Shown here: piece after piece, positions 1 through 6,012 of the stretch
Layout of the letters: the number at the start of each line of letters is the position of its first letter
Position numbering within the stretch: position 1 is the stretch's first letter
Assembly (NCBI GenBank): GCA_041624375.1
Contig: JBFJVD010000087.1
Coordinates: forward strand, 1 to 10,664
Length of the DNA stretch: 10,664 nt
Direction: 5' to 3'
Source of the DNA: JBFJVD01 sp041624375
Lineage (GTDB): Bacteria > Chloroflexota > Anaerolineae > Anaerolineales > E44-bin32
Made by a program: the position numbers and the translations under genes
Notes under the pieces: generated by a model
Database searches by the model: none
What the model was told of the DNA's origin: nothing
The model's input: the letters and a program-made list of their open reading frames with translations, nothing else

Positions 1-1
1 C

Positions 2-34
2 GTCGCCGATGCGGTGCGATTCGTAGGTCCTTAG
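2..34 (+). other. Possible 3' end of an upstream plus-strand gene
   Basis: Read in frame from base 2, the first bases encode VADAVRFVGP followed by a TAG stop at 32-34, directly before the hairpin at 42-57. This could be the tail of a gene entering from the left. Ten codons are too few to recognise a family, and a chance open stretch is just as possible. Confidence 0.15.
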
Positions 35-35
35 G

Positions 36-63
36 CAGGGAGACTGCGCCCGCAGTCCCCTCC
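36..63. terminator. GC-rich hairpin, possible weak terminator
   Basis: GACTGC (42-47) and GCAGTC (52-57) form a perfect 6-bp stem around the loop GCCC, and flanking G and C runs could extend it past one mismatch. It lies downstream of the cupin gene, which ends at 129. It has no T tract on either strand, so it is not a classical intrinsic terminator. It might instead serve a plus-strand gene entering from the left. Confidence 0.3.
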
Positions 64-128
64 CGGGCTGGCATGAACTGGATTCCCGGCTCCTCCGTTG
101 GGATCGGACCGTAGCCTGACGCCTTCCC

Positions 129-551
129 TCAGATGGGGATATCGTCCGTGTTATAGACCCGCTCGCCAAGCGGCATGAGCGGGGATTCGAATCTGCTGAT
201 GACCGATGCACCTGCGAAAAAGCCGACGCAGCGGGCAACGACGTCGCCCCCATTGATCACATTATGCGGCGCACCGGCGGGAATGACGGCCGCCTCATGC
301 CGGCTCAATTCGGCGCTCGATTCTCCGATCCAAGCCTCAACCCGCCCTTCCAATACAAGGAGGATCTCCTCTTCGCTATCGGTATGGATTCCAAGCTCGT
401 GCCCCGGCTCAAGCTCAAAATACACCAAGGCCGAGTTTTCAGTCCCTTTGCCGCCGAAGAATGGGAACGCAGCCTTGAAGCGGATCGTCGGCACATCCTG
501 GGTCCAGCTCTCTTCCATTGCCTCGTTGGCCAGACTTGCAGTCAGTGTCAT
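129..551 (-). CDS. Small single-domain cupin protein
   Basis: A 140-residue protein that fits one small beta-barrel cupin domain. The first cupin motif is at residues 50-69 (G50, H56, the EEE run at 60-62, G69). The second is at 91-100, reading PAGAPHNVIN, with H96 as probable metal ligand. The usual HxH pair of motif 1 is reduced to a single His (H56, with D58 in the other position), so metal binding may be atypical. I see no signal peptide or membrane segment, so it is probably cytoplasmic. The ATG at 551 is supported by a GGAGG Shine-Dalgarno (complement of 562-566) ten bases upstream. The gene stands alone, with the tRNA-Glu terminator behind it. The substrate cannot be told from sequence: stand-alone cupins include isomerases, dioxygenases and sugar- or ligand-binding proteins. 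Confidence 0.85.
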   Translation of the reverse strand: MTLTASLANEAMEESWTQDVPTIRFKAAFPFFGGKGTENSALVYFELEPGHELGIHTDSEEEILLVLEGRVEAWIGESSAELSRHEAAVIPAGAPHNVINGGDVVARCVGFFAGASVISRFESPLMPLGERVYNTDDIPI

Positions 552-693
552 AGTTGGATCGCCTCCAGCCGGAAGAATGACCCGCGGTCTTCGCTCCCAC
601 CATAGACAGTAAGAGCCTTCGACTTCGAAGAATGCGACTCAGCCGCCAGCAATTTTCACGACATTATCTTCGTATCTGGGGAGGCGTCAAGGC

Positions 694-730
694 TGCAAGA
701 AGAAACGCCCGAGCGTTTCCGTCGGGCGTT
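694..730 (-). terminator. Intrinsic terminator of the tRNA-Glu gene
   Basis: On the minus strand a perfect 9-bp stem (AACGCCCGA pairing with TCGGGCGTT, plus-strand arms 722-730 and 704-712) encloses a 9-base loop. It is followed by the pyrimidine-rich run TCTTCTT. It begins about 15 bases after the tRNA 3' end, as expected for a rho-independent terminator. The T run is interrupted, so efficiency may be moderate. Confidence 0.75.
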
Positions 731-744
731 CGTGGTTCGGGGTG

Positions 745-819
745 TGCCCCCACGGGGATTTGAACCCCGGTTTTGGCCTTGAAAGGGCCACGTCCTAGGC
801 CAGACTAGACGATGGGGGC
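745..819 (-). tRNA. tRNA-Glu (anticodon UUC)
   Basis: Read on the minus strand, the sequence folds into a full cloverleaf of 75 bases. The acceptor stem is GCCCCCA with TGGGGGC, seven pairs. The D arm begins GTCTAG as in typical tRNA-Glu. The anticodon stem TGGCC/GGCCA encloses the loop CTTTCAA, with anticodon TTC at 783-781. The T arm is CGGGG, loop TTCAAAT, CCCCG. The discriminator base is A (745). The 3' CCA is not encoded: the following bases are CAC, so it would be added after transcription. The gene has its own promoter and terminator, so it looks like an independent unit downstream of the replication operon. Confidence 0.97.
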
Positions 820-829
820 GCGGCGCGCC

Positions 830-859
830 ATTGTAACACGGTGCAGAAAGCAGGGTCAA
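830..859 (-). promoter_or_regulatory. Sigma70-type promoter of tRNA-Glu
   Basis: On the minus strand, TTGACC (complement of 854-859, five of six consensus bases) is followed after 18 bases by TACAAT (complement of 830-835, five of six). Transcription would start near 823, only about 4 bases before the mature tRNA 5' end at 819. It lies wholly in the gap between the loader stop codon (886) and the tRNA. Confidence 0.75.
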
Positions 860-885
860 TATGGGCCTGGGAGAGAGACCGGCGG

Positions 886-2268
886 TTAGCGGCGTGGACG
901 ACCGCCACGGTAAGCCGGGGCGGTGATGGGCTGGATCATGCAAAGGCGGCGATCGAGCAGCCGGGCGCGCAGTCGGGGGTCGATCTCGTCGAGGTCGTCG
1001 GCAGAGGTGATCACGGTTGGCAGGGCGGCGTTGTAGCGGTAGTTGAAAAGCTGATAAAGCTTCTCCCGTACCCACGGCGTCATGGCCTGGGTGCCCAGAT
1101 CATCAAGCACCAGCAGCGAAGCTGTTCGGATTTCGTCGAATCGCCGGTCGTAAGAGGTGCTGGCGTTCGGGTTGAACGTTGCCCGCAAATGGTCCAGCAA
1201 ATCCGGGACGACGACAAACATCACCGGGAACCCCTGGCTGGCACGGTAGTTGGCGATGGCGGCTGCCAGGTGCGTCTTCCCGCTGCCATAGGTCCCGATC
1301 ACCAGCAGCCAGCCGGCAGGCTTCTCGGCGAAGGCGCGCGCTTGGCGAAAGGCCTCCTCGAGCGTCTGCTGCTCTGCAACCGGAAGCCGTTCGCCCTTGC
1401 GAAGGTTGAACGTCCCGAAGGTCTGCTGGCTGTGCAGCGAGAGCGACGACAACTCATGCTGGCCGCTGTCTTCCACCGGCCGGCGGTAGTCCGGCGCCTG
1501 GATGTGGACATGGGTGATGAGTTCAGGGTCGGAGAGGCGCGAACGCATGCGCCCATCCAACTCGGCCAGCGAGAGATTGGTGGTGACGGCGAGCGGGAGC
1601 CGATTGATGTAGCGGTAGTTTAGGATCTGGAAGAGCTTCTCGCGCGCCCACTCGGTCGCGCTTTGGGTGCCAAAGTCATCGAGGATCAGCATCGGTGCGC
1701 GGCGGACTTCTTCGAAGCGCTCCTCAAAGCTGATCTCCTGGCTGCTGAACGCAAAGCGCAGGGTGTCGAGCAGGTCGGGGACCGTGAGGAAGAGGGTGGG
1801 GATGCCGGCTTCCACACACTGATTGGCGATCGCGGCCGCCAGGTGGGTCTTCCCGGTGCCGTAGGACCCCTGCAGCAGCAGCCAGCCCTGGCGGCTGTCG
1901 GCGAAGAGCCGCGCCTGATTGTATGCACGCTCGATCGATTCCTGTTCCCGTTCGCCGATCCCAACCCTGCCGCGCGGCTGGAAGCTCTCGAAGGTGAGCG
2001 CCTTGAGCTCGCCGAGGTCGCTCATGCGGAAGAGACGCCCGCGGATGGCAGCCTGGACCTCCTCCCGGCGGCAGACGCAGACCACCACCCGCCCAAACTC
2101 GGGGTCGCCCGGCGGCACGTCGCGGCGCAGGTAGCCTACGCCCGCGCAGTACTCGCAGTCCGGGTCGCCCAGCGTGCCGGCGGATGAGCTAGGAGTCTCG
2201 GTACTTCTCGTAGCTCTCGAGGTATCGGCGGCGAGCCTTTTCAGAGTCTCGTCGATCTTCTCGGTCAT
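886..2268 (-). CDS. DnaC/DnaI-like helicase loader with two tandem AAA+ ATPase domains
   Basis: A 460-residue ATPase, probably the loader that places DnaB on DNA. A likely zinc-binding region has CxxC at 38-41 and CxC at 64-66, as in DnaI/DnaC-type loaders. AAA+ module 1 spans about 108-262: Walker A GSYGTGKT 134-141, Walker B LILDDFG 194-200, sensor-1 VTTN ending at N231, and arginines at 240-244. A linker leads to module 2 at about 299-453: Walker A GTYGSGKT 325-332, Walker B LVLDDLG 386-392. There the sensor-1 Asn position is Ala423. Matching motifs are offset by exactly 191 residues, so the protein arose by internal duplication. Family members normally have one AAA+ domain and about 250-330 residues. 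I chose ATG 2268 (GAGGA four bases upstream); an in-frame start at 2409 would lie deep inside dnaD and adds a low-complexity, shadow-like extension. The chosen start overlaps the DnaD gene by 80 bases. IstB-type transposition ATPases are related, but the neighbours argue for replication. Confidence 0.88.
   Translation of the reverse strand: MTEKIDETLKRLAADTSRATRSTETPSSSAGTLGDPDCEYCAGVGYLRRDVPPGDPEFGRVVVCVCRREEVQAAIRGRLFRMSDLGELKALTFESFQPRGRVGIGEREQESIERAYNQARLFADSRQGWLLLQGSYGTGKTHLAAAIANQCVEAGIPTLFLTVPDLLDTLRFAFSSQEISFEERFEEVRRAPMLILDDFGTQSATEWAREKLFQILNYRYINRLPLAVTTNLSLAELDGRMRSRLSDPELITHVHIQAPDYRRPVEDSGQHELSSLSLHSQQTFGTFNLRKGERLPVAEQQTLEEAFRQARAFAEKPAGWLLVIGTYGSGKTHLAAAIANYRASQGFPVMFVVVPDLLDHLRATFNPNASTSYDRRFDEIRTASLLVLDDLGTQAMTPWVREKLYQLFNYRYNAALPTVITSADDLDEIDPRLRARLLDRRLCMIQPITAPAYRGGRPRR
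1250..1887 (-). repeat. Diverged internal direct repeat (AAA+ duplication visible in DNA)
   Basis: Bases 1823-1887 and 1250-1314 encode the Walker A regions of the first and second AAA+ modules. They align without gaps at an offset of 573 bases (191 codons), with roughly 85% identity by eye. Outside this block the two modules are much more diverged at DNA level, although the protein order of motifs is the same. The span given runs from the start of one copy to the end of the other. Confidence 0.7.
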
Positions 2269-2893
2269 CGCGTCCTCGTGTTTGCCAATCGTCGAGGATG
2301 GCCTGCACATAGGCCCACTTGCGGATGTTGTTGTTGACCGCGATCCGCAGCGCGTCCTCGATCCAATGCATGGGGAAGCTGGTCTCGGCGTCCCGTAGCG
2401 CTTCGGCAATCATCGGCGTAAGCGGTCCGATGTTCTTTTCGTAGAGCAGGAAGATGTTGGGCCGTTCCAGTTCGAGCGCCACGTCGTCTTCCGTGCCTGG
2501 CTGCCATTCGCCGCGTTCGGCGGCTTGCGCCGCGGCCCGTCCCTTGGGTGAATTCAGAAAATAATAGGCTTCATCCGAGCCATCTTTTGCGTGCAGCTTG
2601 AGCAGCGATCCGCGTCCGACACAGCGTTCGAGCGCGTCATCGAGCGCGGCCGCCCCCTCCAGCGATGCGTGTTTCAGCCCAGCGAGCAGCAGCTCATCCG
2701 CCAGCAGCTCGCTTCGCCGCAGGTGTGGGTGCGGGCTGTGCTTGCGGCCGAGCGCCCAGAAGGCATACAGGGTGAGTTTGAGCTCGCCAAGGTGGTCGAT
2801 GGCCGGGAGCAGCTCACTGAAGAACGGTCCGGGGACGGGGACGTGTCTCACCTGGCCTTCAGGAAATCCTGTAAAGCTCTCGCTGGGGGTCAT
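2189..2893 (-). CDS. DnaD-domain replication initiation protein
   Basis: A 234-residue protein with the DnaB_2/DnaD C-terminal domain at about 144-204. Conserved features are NIFLLYEKNIGPLTP (146-160), the helix around PMHWIEDALRIA (174-185) and the ending WAYVQAILDDW (193-203). The N-terminal half, starting around FFSELLPAIDHLGELK, fits the winged-helix-like domain of the family. In Firmicutes such proteins act in primosome assembly with the DnaI loader and the replicative helicase, and the neighbours here are exactly those two. The charged C-terminal tail (205-234, rich in R, D and E) may contact DNA or a partner, which is inference. It starts at ATG 2893, 22 bases after the dnaB stop, with no strong ribosome-binding site, so translational coupling is plausible. 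Its last 80 bases overlap the loader gene. Confidence 0.88.
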   Translation of the reverse strand: MTPSESFTGFPEGQVRHVPVPGPFFSELLPAIDHLGELKLTLYAFWALGRKHSPHPHLRRSELLADELLLAGLKHASLEGAAALDDALERCVGRGSLLKLHAKDGSDEAYYFLNSPKGRAAAQAAERGEWQPGTEDDVALELERPNIFLLYEKNIGPLTPMIAEALRDAETSFPMHWIEDALRIAVNNNIRKWAYVQAILDDWQTRGRDDREDRRDSEKARRRYLESYEKYRDS

Positions 2894-2915
2894 CGCCGCT
2901 CGATGGTCGCCGGGC

Positions 2916-4310
2916 TCATTCCACCGGCGCCAGGTCGACCTGCCGGGTGGCCGCGTTCTCGAACTTGGCGAGGGACTTGCGGAACACCAATTCTACGCTG
3001 CCGACCGGCCCGTTGCGGTGCTTGGCGACGATAATCTCAGCGATATTCTGTTTCAGTGTGTCCTGCTCATATTGATCCGGGCGGTAGATGAACATGACGA
3101 CATCGGCGTCCTGCTCCAGGCTGCCCGATTCGCGCAGGTCGGAGAGCACCGGTCGCTTGTCGGCGCGCTGTTCGACGGCGCGTGAAAGCTGGGCTGCAGC
3201 CAGCACCGGCACGTTGAGCTCGCGCGCCAGCACTTTAAGGTTGCGCGAGATGTAGGAGACCTCCTGTACGCGGTTGTCGATGCGCGTGTCGCCGGTCATC
3301 AGCTGAAGATAGTCAACGATGATCAGATCAACCCCGAATTCCATGTGCAGTCGCCGGCACTTGGTTCGAAGCTGCAGCGGCGTGATCGCCGGCGTGTCAT
3401 CCAGGAAGATGTGGGTATCGCTCAAGGCGCTGACCGCCTGGGTGAAGATCGGCCATTCCTCGTCCTGCAGATCCCCGAGGCGCAGGCGCTGGGAGTCGAT
3501 CCCGGTCTCCTGTGCGATCAGCCGCTGCACAAGCTGTTCGTTGGACATCTCCAGCGAGAAGACGGCGACCCGCTTCTTGTGGAGCTGGCTGGCGTTCTTG
3601 GCAGCCGAGAGAACGAAGCCCGACTTACCCTGACCCGGACGACCGGCGATGATCAACAGGTCGCTCGGTTGGAGGCCGCCGAGCAGCCGGTCGAGATCGA
3701 TGAACCCGGTGGGGACGCCGATCGTTTCGTCCTGGTGACGGGCAAGGTAGTCGATGCGGTCGTAGTACTCACTCAGCACAGTCTTGATGGGCTGCAGCTG
3801 GTGGGTCAGGCGGCGTTCACTGACGCCAAAGACGGCTTTCTCGGCGTCGTTGATCACATCTTCGATCTGCTGGTCTCCCTGATGGGCGAGGCGGGCGATC
3901 TGATTGGCAGATTCGAGCAGGCGCCGTCGGATGGCGGCCTCTTCGACCAGGCGACCATAGGCTTCGGCGTGCAGCGCCGTCGGCAGGTTGTTGACGAGCG
4001 AGGCCAGGTAGGCCGGCCCGCCGACCTCGTCGAGCCGCTTTTGGCTTTCGATCTCCTCGGCAACGGTGAGCATATCGATCGGCAGTCGCTGGTCGTGCAG
4101 ATTGGTGAAAGCTTCCCAAATCCAGCGGTTGCGGTGGAGGAAGAAGTCGTCGCTCGAAAGGAAGTGGGCGACGTCGTAGTAGACCTCGGGGTTGACGAGC
4201 ACGGCTCCCAGCACCGCTTCTTCCGCTTCGCGGTTGTGCGGCATCGCCGGAGCGGACCGGTCGTTGGCGCCGTCGCCTGGCGCTGCGGGTGGAAGTGGGA
4301 AATCACTCAT
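2916..4310 (-). CDS. dnaB: Replicative DNA helicase DnaB
   Basis: A 464-residue hexameric 5'-3' replicative helicase, a typical length for the family. The N-terminal DnaB domain covers about 23-125 (PHNREAEEAVLGAVL at 24-38). The RecA-like motor follows from about 195: Walker A GRPGQGKS 223-230, FSLEMS 251-256, Walker B with VDYLQL 332-337, AAQLSRAVE 372-380, DLRESGSLEQDAD 391-403, and the arginine-finger region KHRNGP 430-435. The Walker A has Gln where many DnaB proteins have Met, a mild variation that leaves the GKS core intact. No intein is present. ATG 4310 is the natural start, since no in-frame start codon lies in the 92 bases after the DUF151 gene; no clear Shine-Dalgarno is visible. 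It is the second gene of the operon, followed by its probable loader proteins. Confidence 0.97.
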   Translation of the reverse strand: MSDFPLPPAAPGDGANDRSAPAMPHNREAEEAVLGAVLVNPEVYYDVAHFLSSDDFFLHRNRWIWEAFTNLHDQRLPIDMLTVAEEIESQKRLDEVGGPAYLASLVNNLPTALHAEAYGRLVEEAAIRRRLLESANQIARLAHQGDQQIEDVINDAEKAVFGVSERRLTHQLQPIKTVLSEYYDRIDYLARHQDETIGVPTGFIDLDRLLGGLQPSDLLIIAGRPGQGKSGFVLSAAKNASQLHKKRVAVFSLEMSNEQLVQRLIAQETGIDSQRLRLGDLQDEEWPIFTQAVSALSDTHIFLDDTPAITPLQLRTKCRRLHMEFGVDLIIVDYLQLMTGDTRIDNRVQEVSYISRNLKVLARELNVPVLAAAQLSRAVEQRADKRPVLSDLRESGSLEQDADVVMFIYRPDQYEQDTLKQNIAEIIVAKHRNGPVGSVELVFRKSLAKFENAATRQVDLAPVE

Positions 4311-4402
4311 ACACGGCGATTCGCAGGCTCGTGGTTGGCAGGTTGAGGTCGACTGCGTGCGGCGCCGGCAGCTCGCGGCGGACAGCAGGCGTGTGGTGCG
4401 GG

Positions 4403-4924
4403 TCAGTCGTCGGAATCGTCGTCAGCTTCCGACTCGTCGATGTCGAGCGAATCGACGAAGTCCTTGAAGACCTCAAGCCGCTCATCATCGGGCTCCGTCG
4501 GCGGCTCATCCTCTTCGACGCTCGCTTCGGGTTCGGCGGCGGCCTCTTCCATCACACTATCTTCGACGAAGATGGGAACGTGCACACGGACTGCCAGCGC
4601 CAGCGCATCGGAGGGCCGCGAATCGATCTCCATATCCTGACCGTTCACACGGATCATGATGCGCGCGTAAAAAACATCTTCCCGCAGTTCAGTGATATTG
4701 ACTTGAAGGACTTCCGCGCCCAGGCTTGAAAGCACGTTACGGAGCAGATCGTGGGTGAGGGGCCGCGCGACTTCCATCTGCTGAAGGCTGACGGTGATGG
4801 CCTCGGCTTCATAGGGGCCGATCCAAATGGGAAGGAAGCGGTCCGATTGTACGTCCTTCAGGATGACGATCCGGTGCTGAGACATGAGACTCACCCGGAT
4901 ACTGTCAATCTCGACCTCTACCAT
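4403..4924 (-). CDS. Bifunctional nuclease family protein (DUF151)
   Basis: A 173-residue protein with a DUF151/BFN domain at about 1-122. Its signature parts are LPIWIG (31-36) with E39, RPLTHDLL (54-61), and DSRPSDALALA (101-111). Characterised plant relatives have DNase and RNase activity; in bacteria the cellular role is poorly known. The C-terminus (126-173) is strongly acidic, and the segment around ERLEVFKDFVDSL (148-160) recalls the C-terminal helix found in many family members. ATG 4924 has a GGAGG site (complement of 4932-4936) seven bases upstream. It is the first gene of the operon that continues into dnaB, dnaD and the loader, which suggests a job near the replication fork or in DNA maintenance; that link is inference from position. 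Confidence 0.9.
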   Translation of the reverse strand: MVEVEIDSIRVSLMSQHRIVILKDVQSDRFLPIWIGPYEAEAITVSLQQMEVARPLTHDLLRNVLSSLGAEVLQVNITELREDVFYARIMIRVNGQDMEIDSRPSDALALAVRVHVPIFVEDSVMEEAAAEPEASVEEDEPPTEPDDERLEVFKDFVDSLDIDESEADDDSDD

Positions 4925-4966
4925 CCATGCGCCTCCAGCCGGACCCGCTGTTTGGTTCGTTCCGGC

Positions 4967-4995
4967 ATTCTAACATACGGCCCCACCCCCTGCAA
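4967..4995 (-). promoter_or_regulatory. Candidate promoter of the DUF151-dnaB-dnaD-loader operon
   Basis: In the 131-base gap between the psuG stop and the DUF151 start, the minus strand carries TAGAAT (complement of 4967-4972, five of six -10 bases). TTGCAG (complement of 4990-4995, three of six -35 bases) lies 17 bases upstream. Transcription would start about 35 bases before the ATG, leaving room for the GGAGG ribosome-binding site. No convincing terminator for psuG is visible in the same gap, so read-through from the upstream operon is possible. Confidence 0.5.
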
Positions 4996-5055
4996 CCAGA
5001 AGCCCCCGGATCGGAATCTTTAAGGTTGAGAAGGGTCGAAAGATTGGCCATCTCC

Positions 5056-5982
5056 TTAGCGAGCATCGCTGCCAAAGTCCACGGCCAGCGCAGCTGCCCG
5101 GCGGGCGTTCTCCTTCAACAGCGCCAGGTTGGCGCGCAACGATGCGCCGTCGGTGCGCTCAAAAAGCTGCTCGAGCAGGAAGGGTGTCAGCTGGTTCCCG
5201 CCGATCCCGGCTCGCTGCGCCTCGGCTTCGGCGGCCAGGATGGCCTCCTCGACGACCTCCGGCGCCAGAGCTTCCGCAGCCGGGCAAGGGACGGCGACCA
5301 GCGCGCCGCCAAGGCCCAGCGACCAGTGTGCGCGCAGGACCGCATTAATCTGACCGGCCGTATCACCACGCACCTGCACTGCGAGGCCGCTGCTGCGGCT
5401 GTAGAAGGCGGGGAAGGTGTCGGTCCCCCAGCCGAGCACGGGAACTCCAGCGGTCTCCAGCCATTCGAGCGTACGAGGCAAATCCAGAATCGACTTCGCG
5501 CCGGCGCAAACGACGGCGACCGGCGTCGCTGCCAGGGCCGGCAGGTCGGCGGATATGTCGCTTGGGTTGCCGCGATGAACGCCCCCGATGCCGCCGGTGG
5601 CGAAGAAGTGGACACCGGCCGCGTGGGCCACAAAGAGGGTGGCAGCGACTGTAGTGCCACCATCGCCACCTTGTACCGCGATCCAGCCAAGGTCCCGGCG
5701 GCTGGCCTTCACCGCCTTGGCTTCGAGCGCCAGGTATTCGAGCTCCTCGGCCGACAGCCCAATGCGCAGGCGACCCCGCACGATGGCAACGGTTCCTGGC
5801 ACGGCGCCGGCGGCTCGAACTTCCGCTTCAAGCTGCTGTCCGAGCTCCAGATTGGTCGGCCGCGGCAGGCCGTGGGTGAGCACCGTCGATTCGAGGGCGA
5901 CGATCGGCTGTCCGCTGCGCAATGCCGCTTGCACCTCGTCGCTCGGGTGGAGCCAGGCTGGAAGCAGGTGTGGCGCGGTCAT
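5056..5982 (-). CDS. psuG: Pseudouridine-5'-phosphate glycosidase
   Basis: A 308-residue cytoplasmic enzyme, the usual length for PsuG. The family reaction is the reversible cleavage of pseudouridine 5'-phosphate to uracil and ribose 5-phosphate. Visible family motifs are VALESTVLTHGLP (28-40) with E31, VKASRRDL (91-98) with K92, GGDGGTTVAAT (105-115), FATGGIGGVHRG (127-138), DISADL (142-147) with the probable metal ligand D146, and CAGAKSILDLPRTLE (159-173). K163 corresponds to the Schiff-base lysine known from the E. coli enzyme. FYSRSSG (193-199) is also typical. ATG 5982 lies 30 bases after the upstream kinase stop, with no obvious ribosome-binding site, so translation may be coupled. The adjacent kinase supplies the phosphorylated substrate, giving a complete two-step pseudouridine breakdown route. 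Confidence 0.95.
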   Translation of the reverse strand: MTAPHLLPAWLHPSDEVQAALRSGQPIVALESTVLTHGLPRPTNLELGQQLEAEVRAAGAVPGTVAIVRGRLRIGLSAEELEYLALEAKAVKASRRDLGWIAVQGGDGGTTVAATLFVAHAAGVHFFATGGIGGVHRGNPSDISADLPALAATPVAVVCAGAKSILDLPRTLEWLETAGVPVLGWGTDTFPAFYSRSSGLAVQVRGDTAGQINAVLRAHWSLGLGGALVAVPCPAAEALAPEVVEEAILAAEAEAQRAGIGGNQLTPFLLEQLFERTDGASLRANLALLKENARRAAALAVDFGSDAR

Positions 5983-6012
5983 GCAGTTGATCGGGGCAGG
6001 ATTGCGACGCGG

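Noticed and set aside
1..128. Riboswitch or structured RNA at the left edge
   Set aside because: Only one short hairpin (42-57) is evident and no known riboswitch core was recognised. It lies downstream, not upstream, of the cupin gene.
841..2187. Plus-strand open frames opposite the tandem AAA+ gene
   Set aside because: The translations look alike only because they are antisense to the internal duplication. No conserved motif is visible in them, and the AAA+ motifs on the minus strand are unambiguous.
886..2268. IstB-type transposition ATPase of an insertion sequence
   Set aside because: The AAA+ motifs resemble IstB, but there is no IstA transposase and no terminal inverted repeats. The cysteine-rich N-terminus and dnaB/dnaD context point to a helicase loader.
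2269..2409. 47-residue N-terminal extension of the loader (start at 2409)
   Set aside because: It lies within the conserved DnaD domain region of the neighbouring gene. Its composition (many S, R, P) is that of an out-of-frame reading, and ATG 2268 has a ribosome-binding site.
886..4310. Phage or plasmid replication module
   Set aside because: DnaB with DnaD-like and loader genes can occur on phages, but here they are flanked by a DUF151 gene, tRNA-Glu and metabolic genes, with no integrase, structural or plasmid gene. A chromosomal housekeeping operon fits better.
4311..4402. Small gene in the 92-base gap between the DUF151 gene and dnaB
   Set aside because: The only open frame reaching through it (minus, ending at 4303) is an out-of-frame reading of the DUF151 3' end and has no ribosome-binding site.
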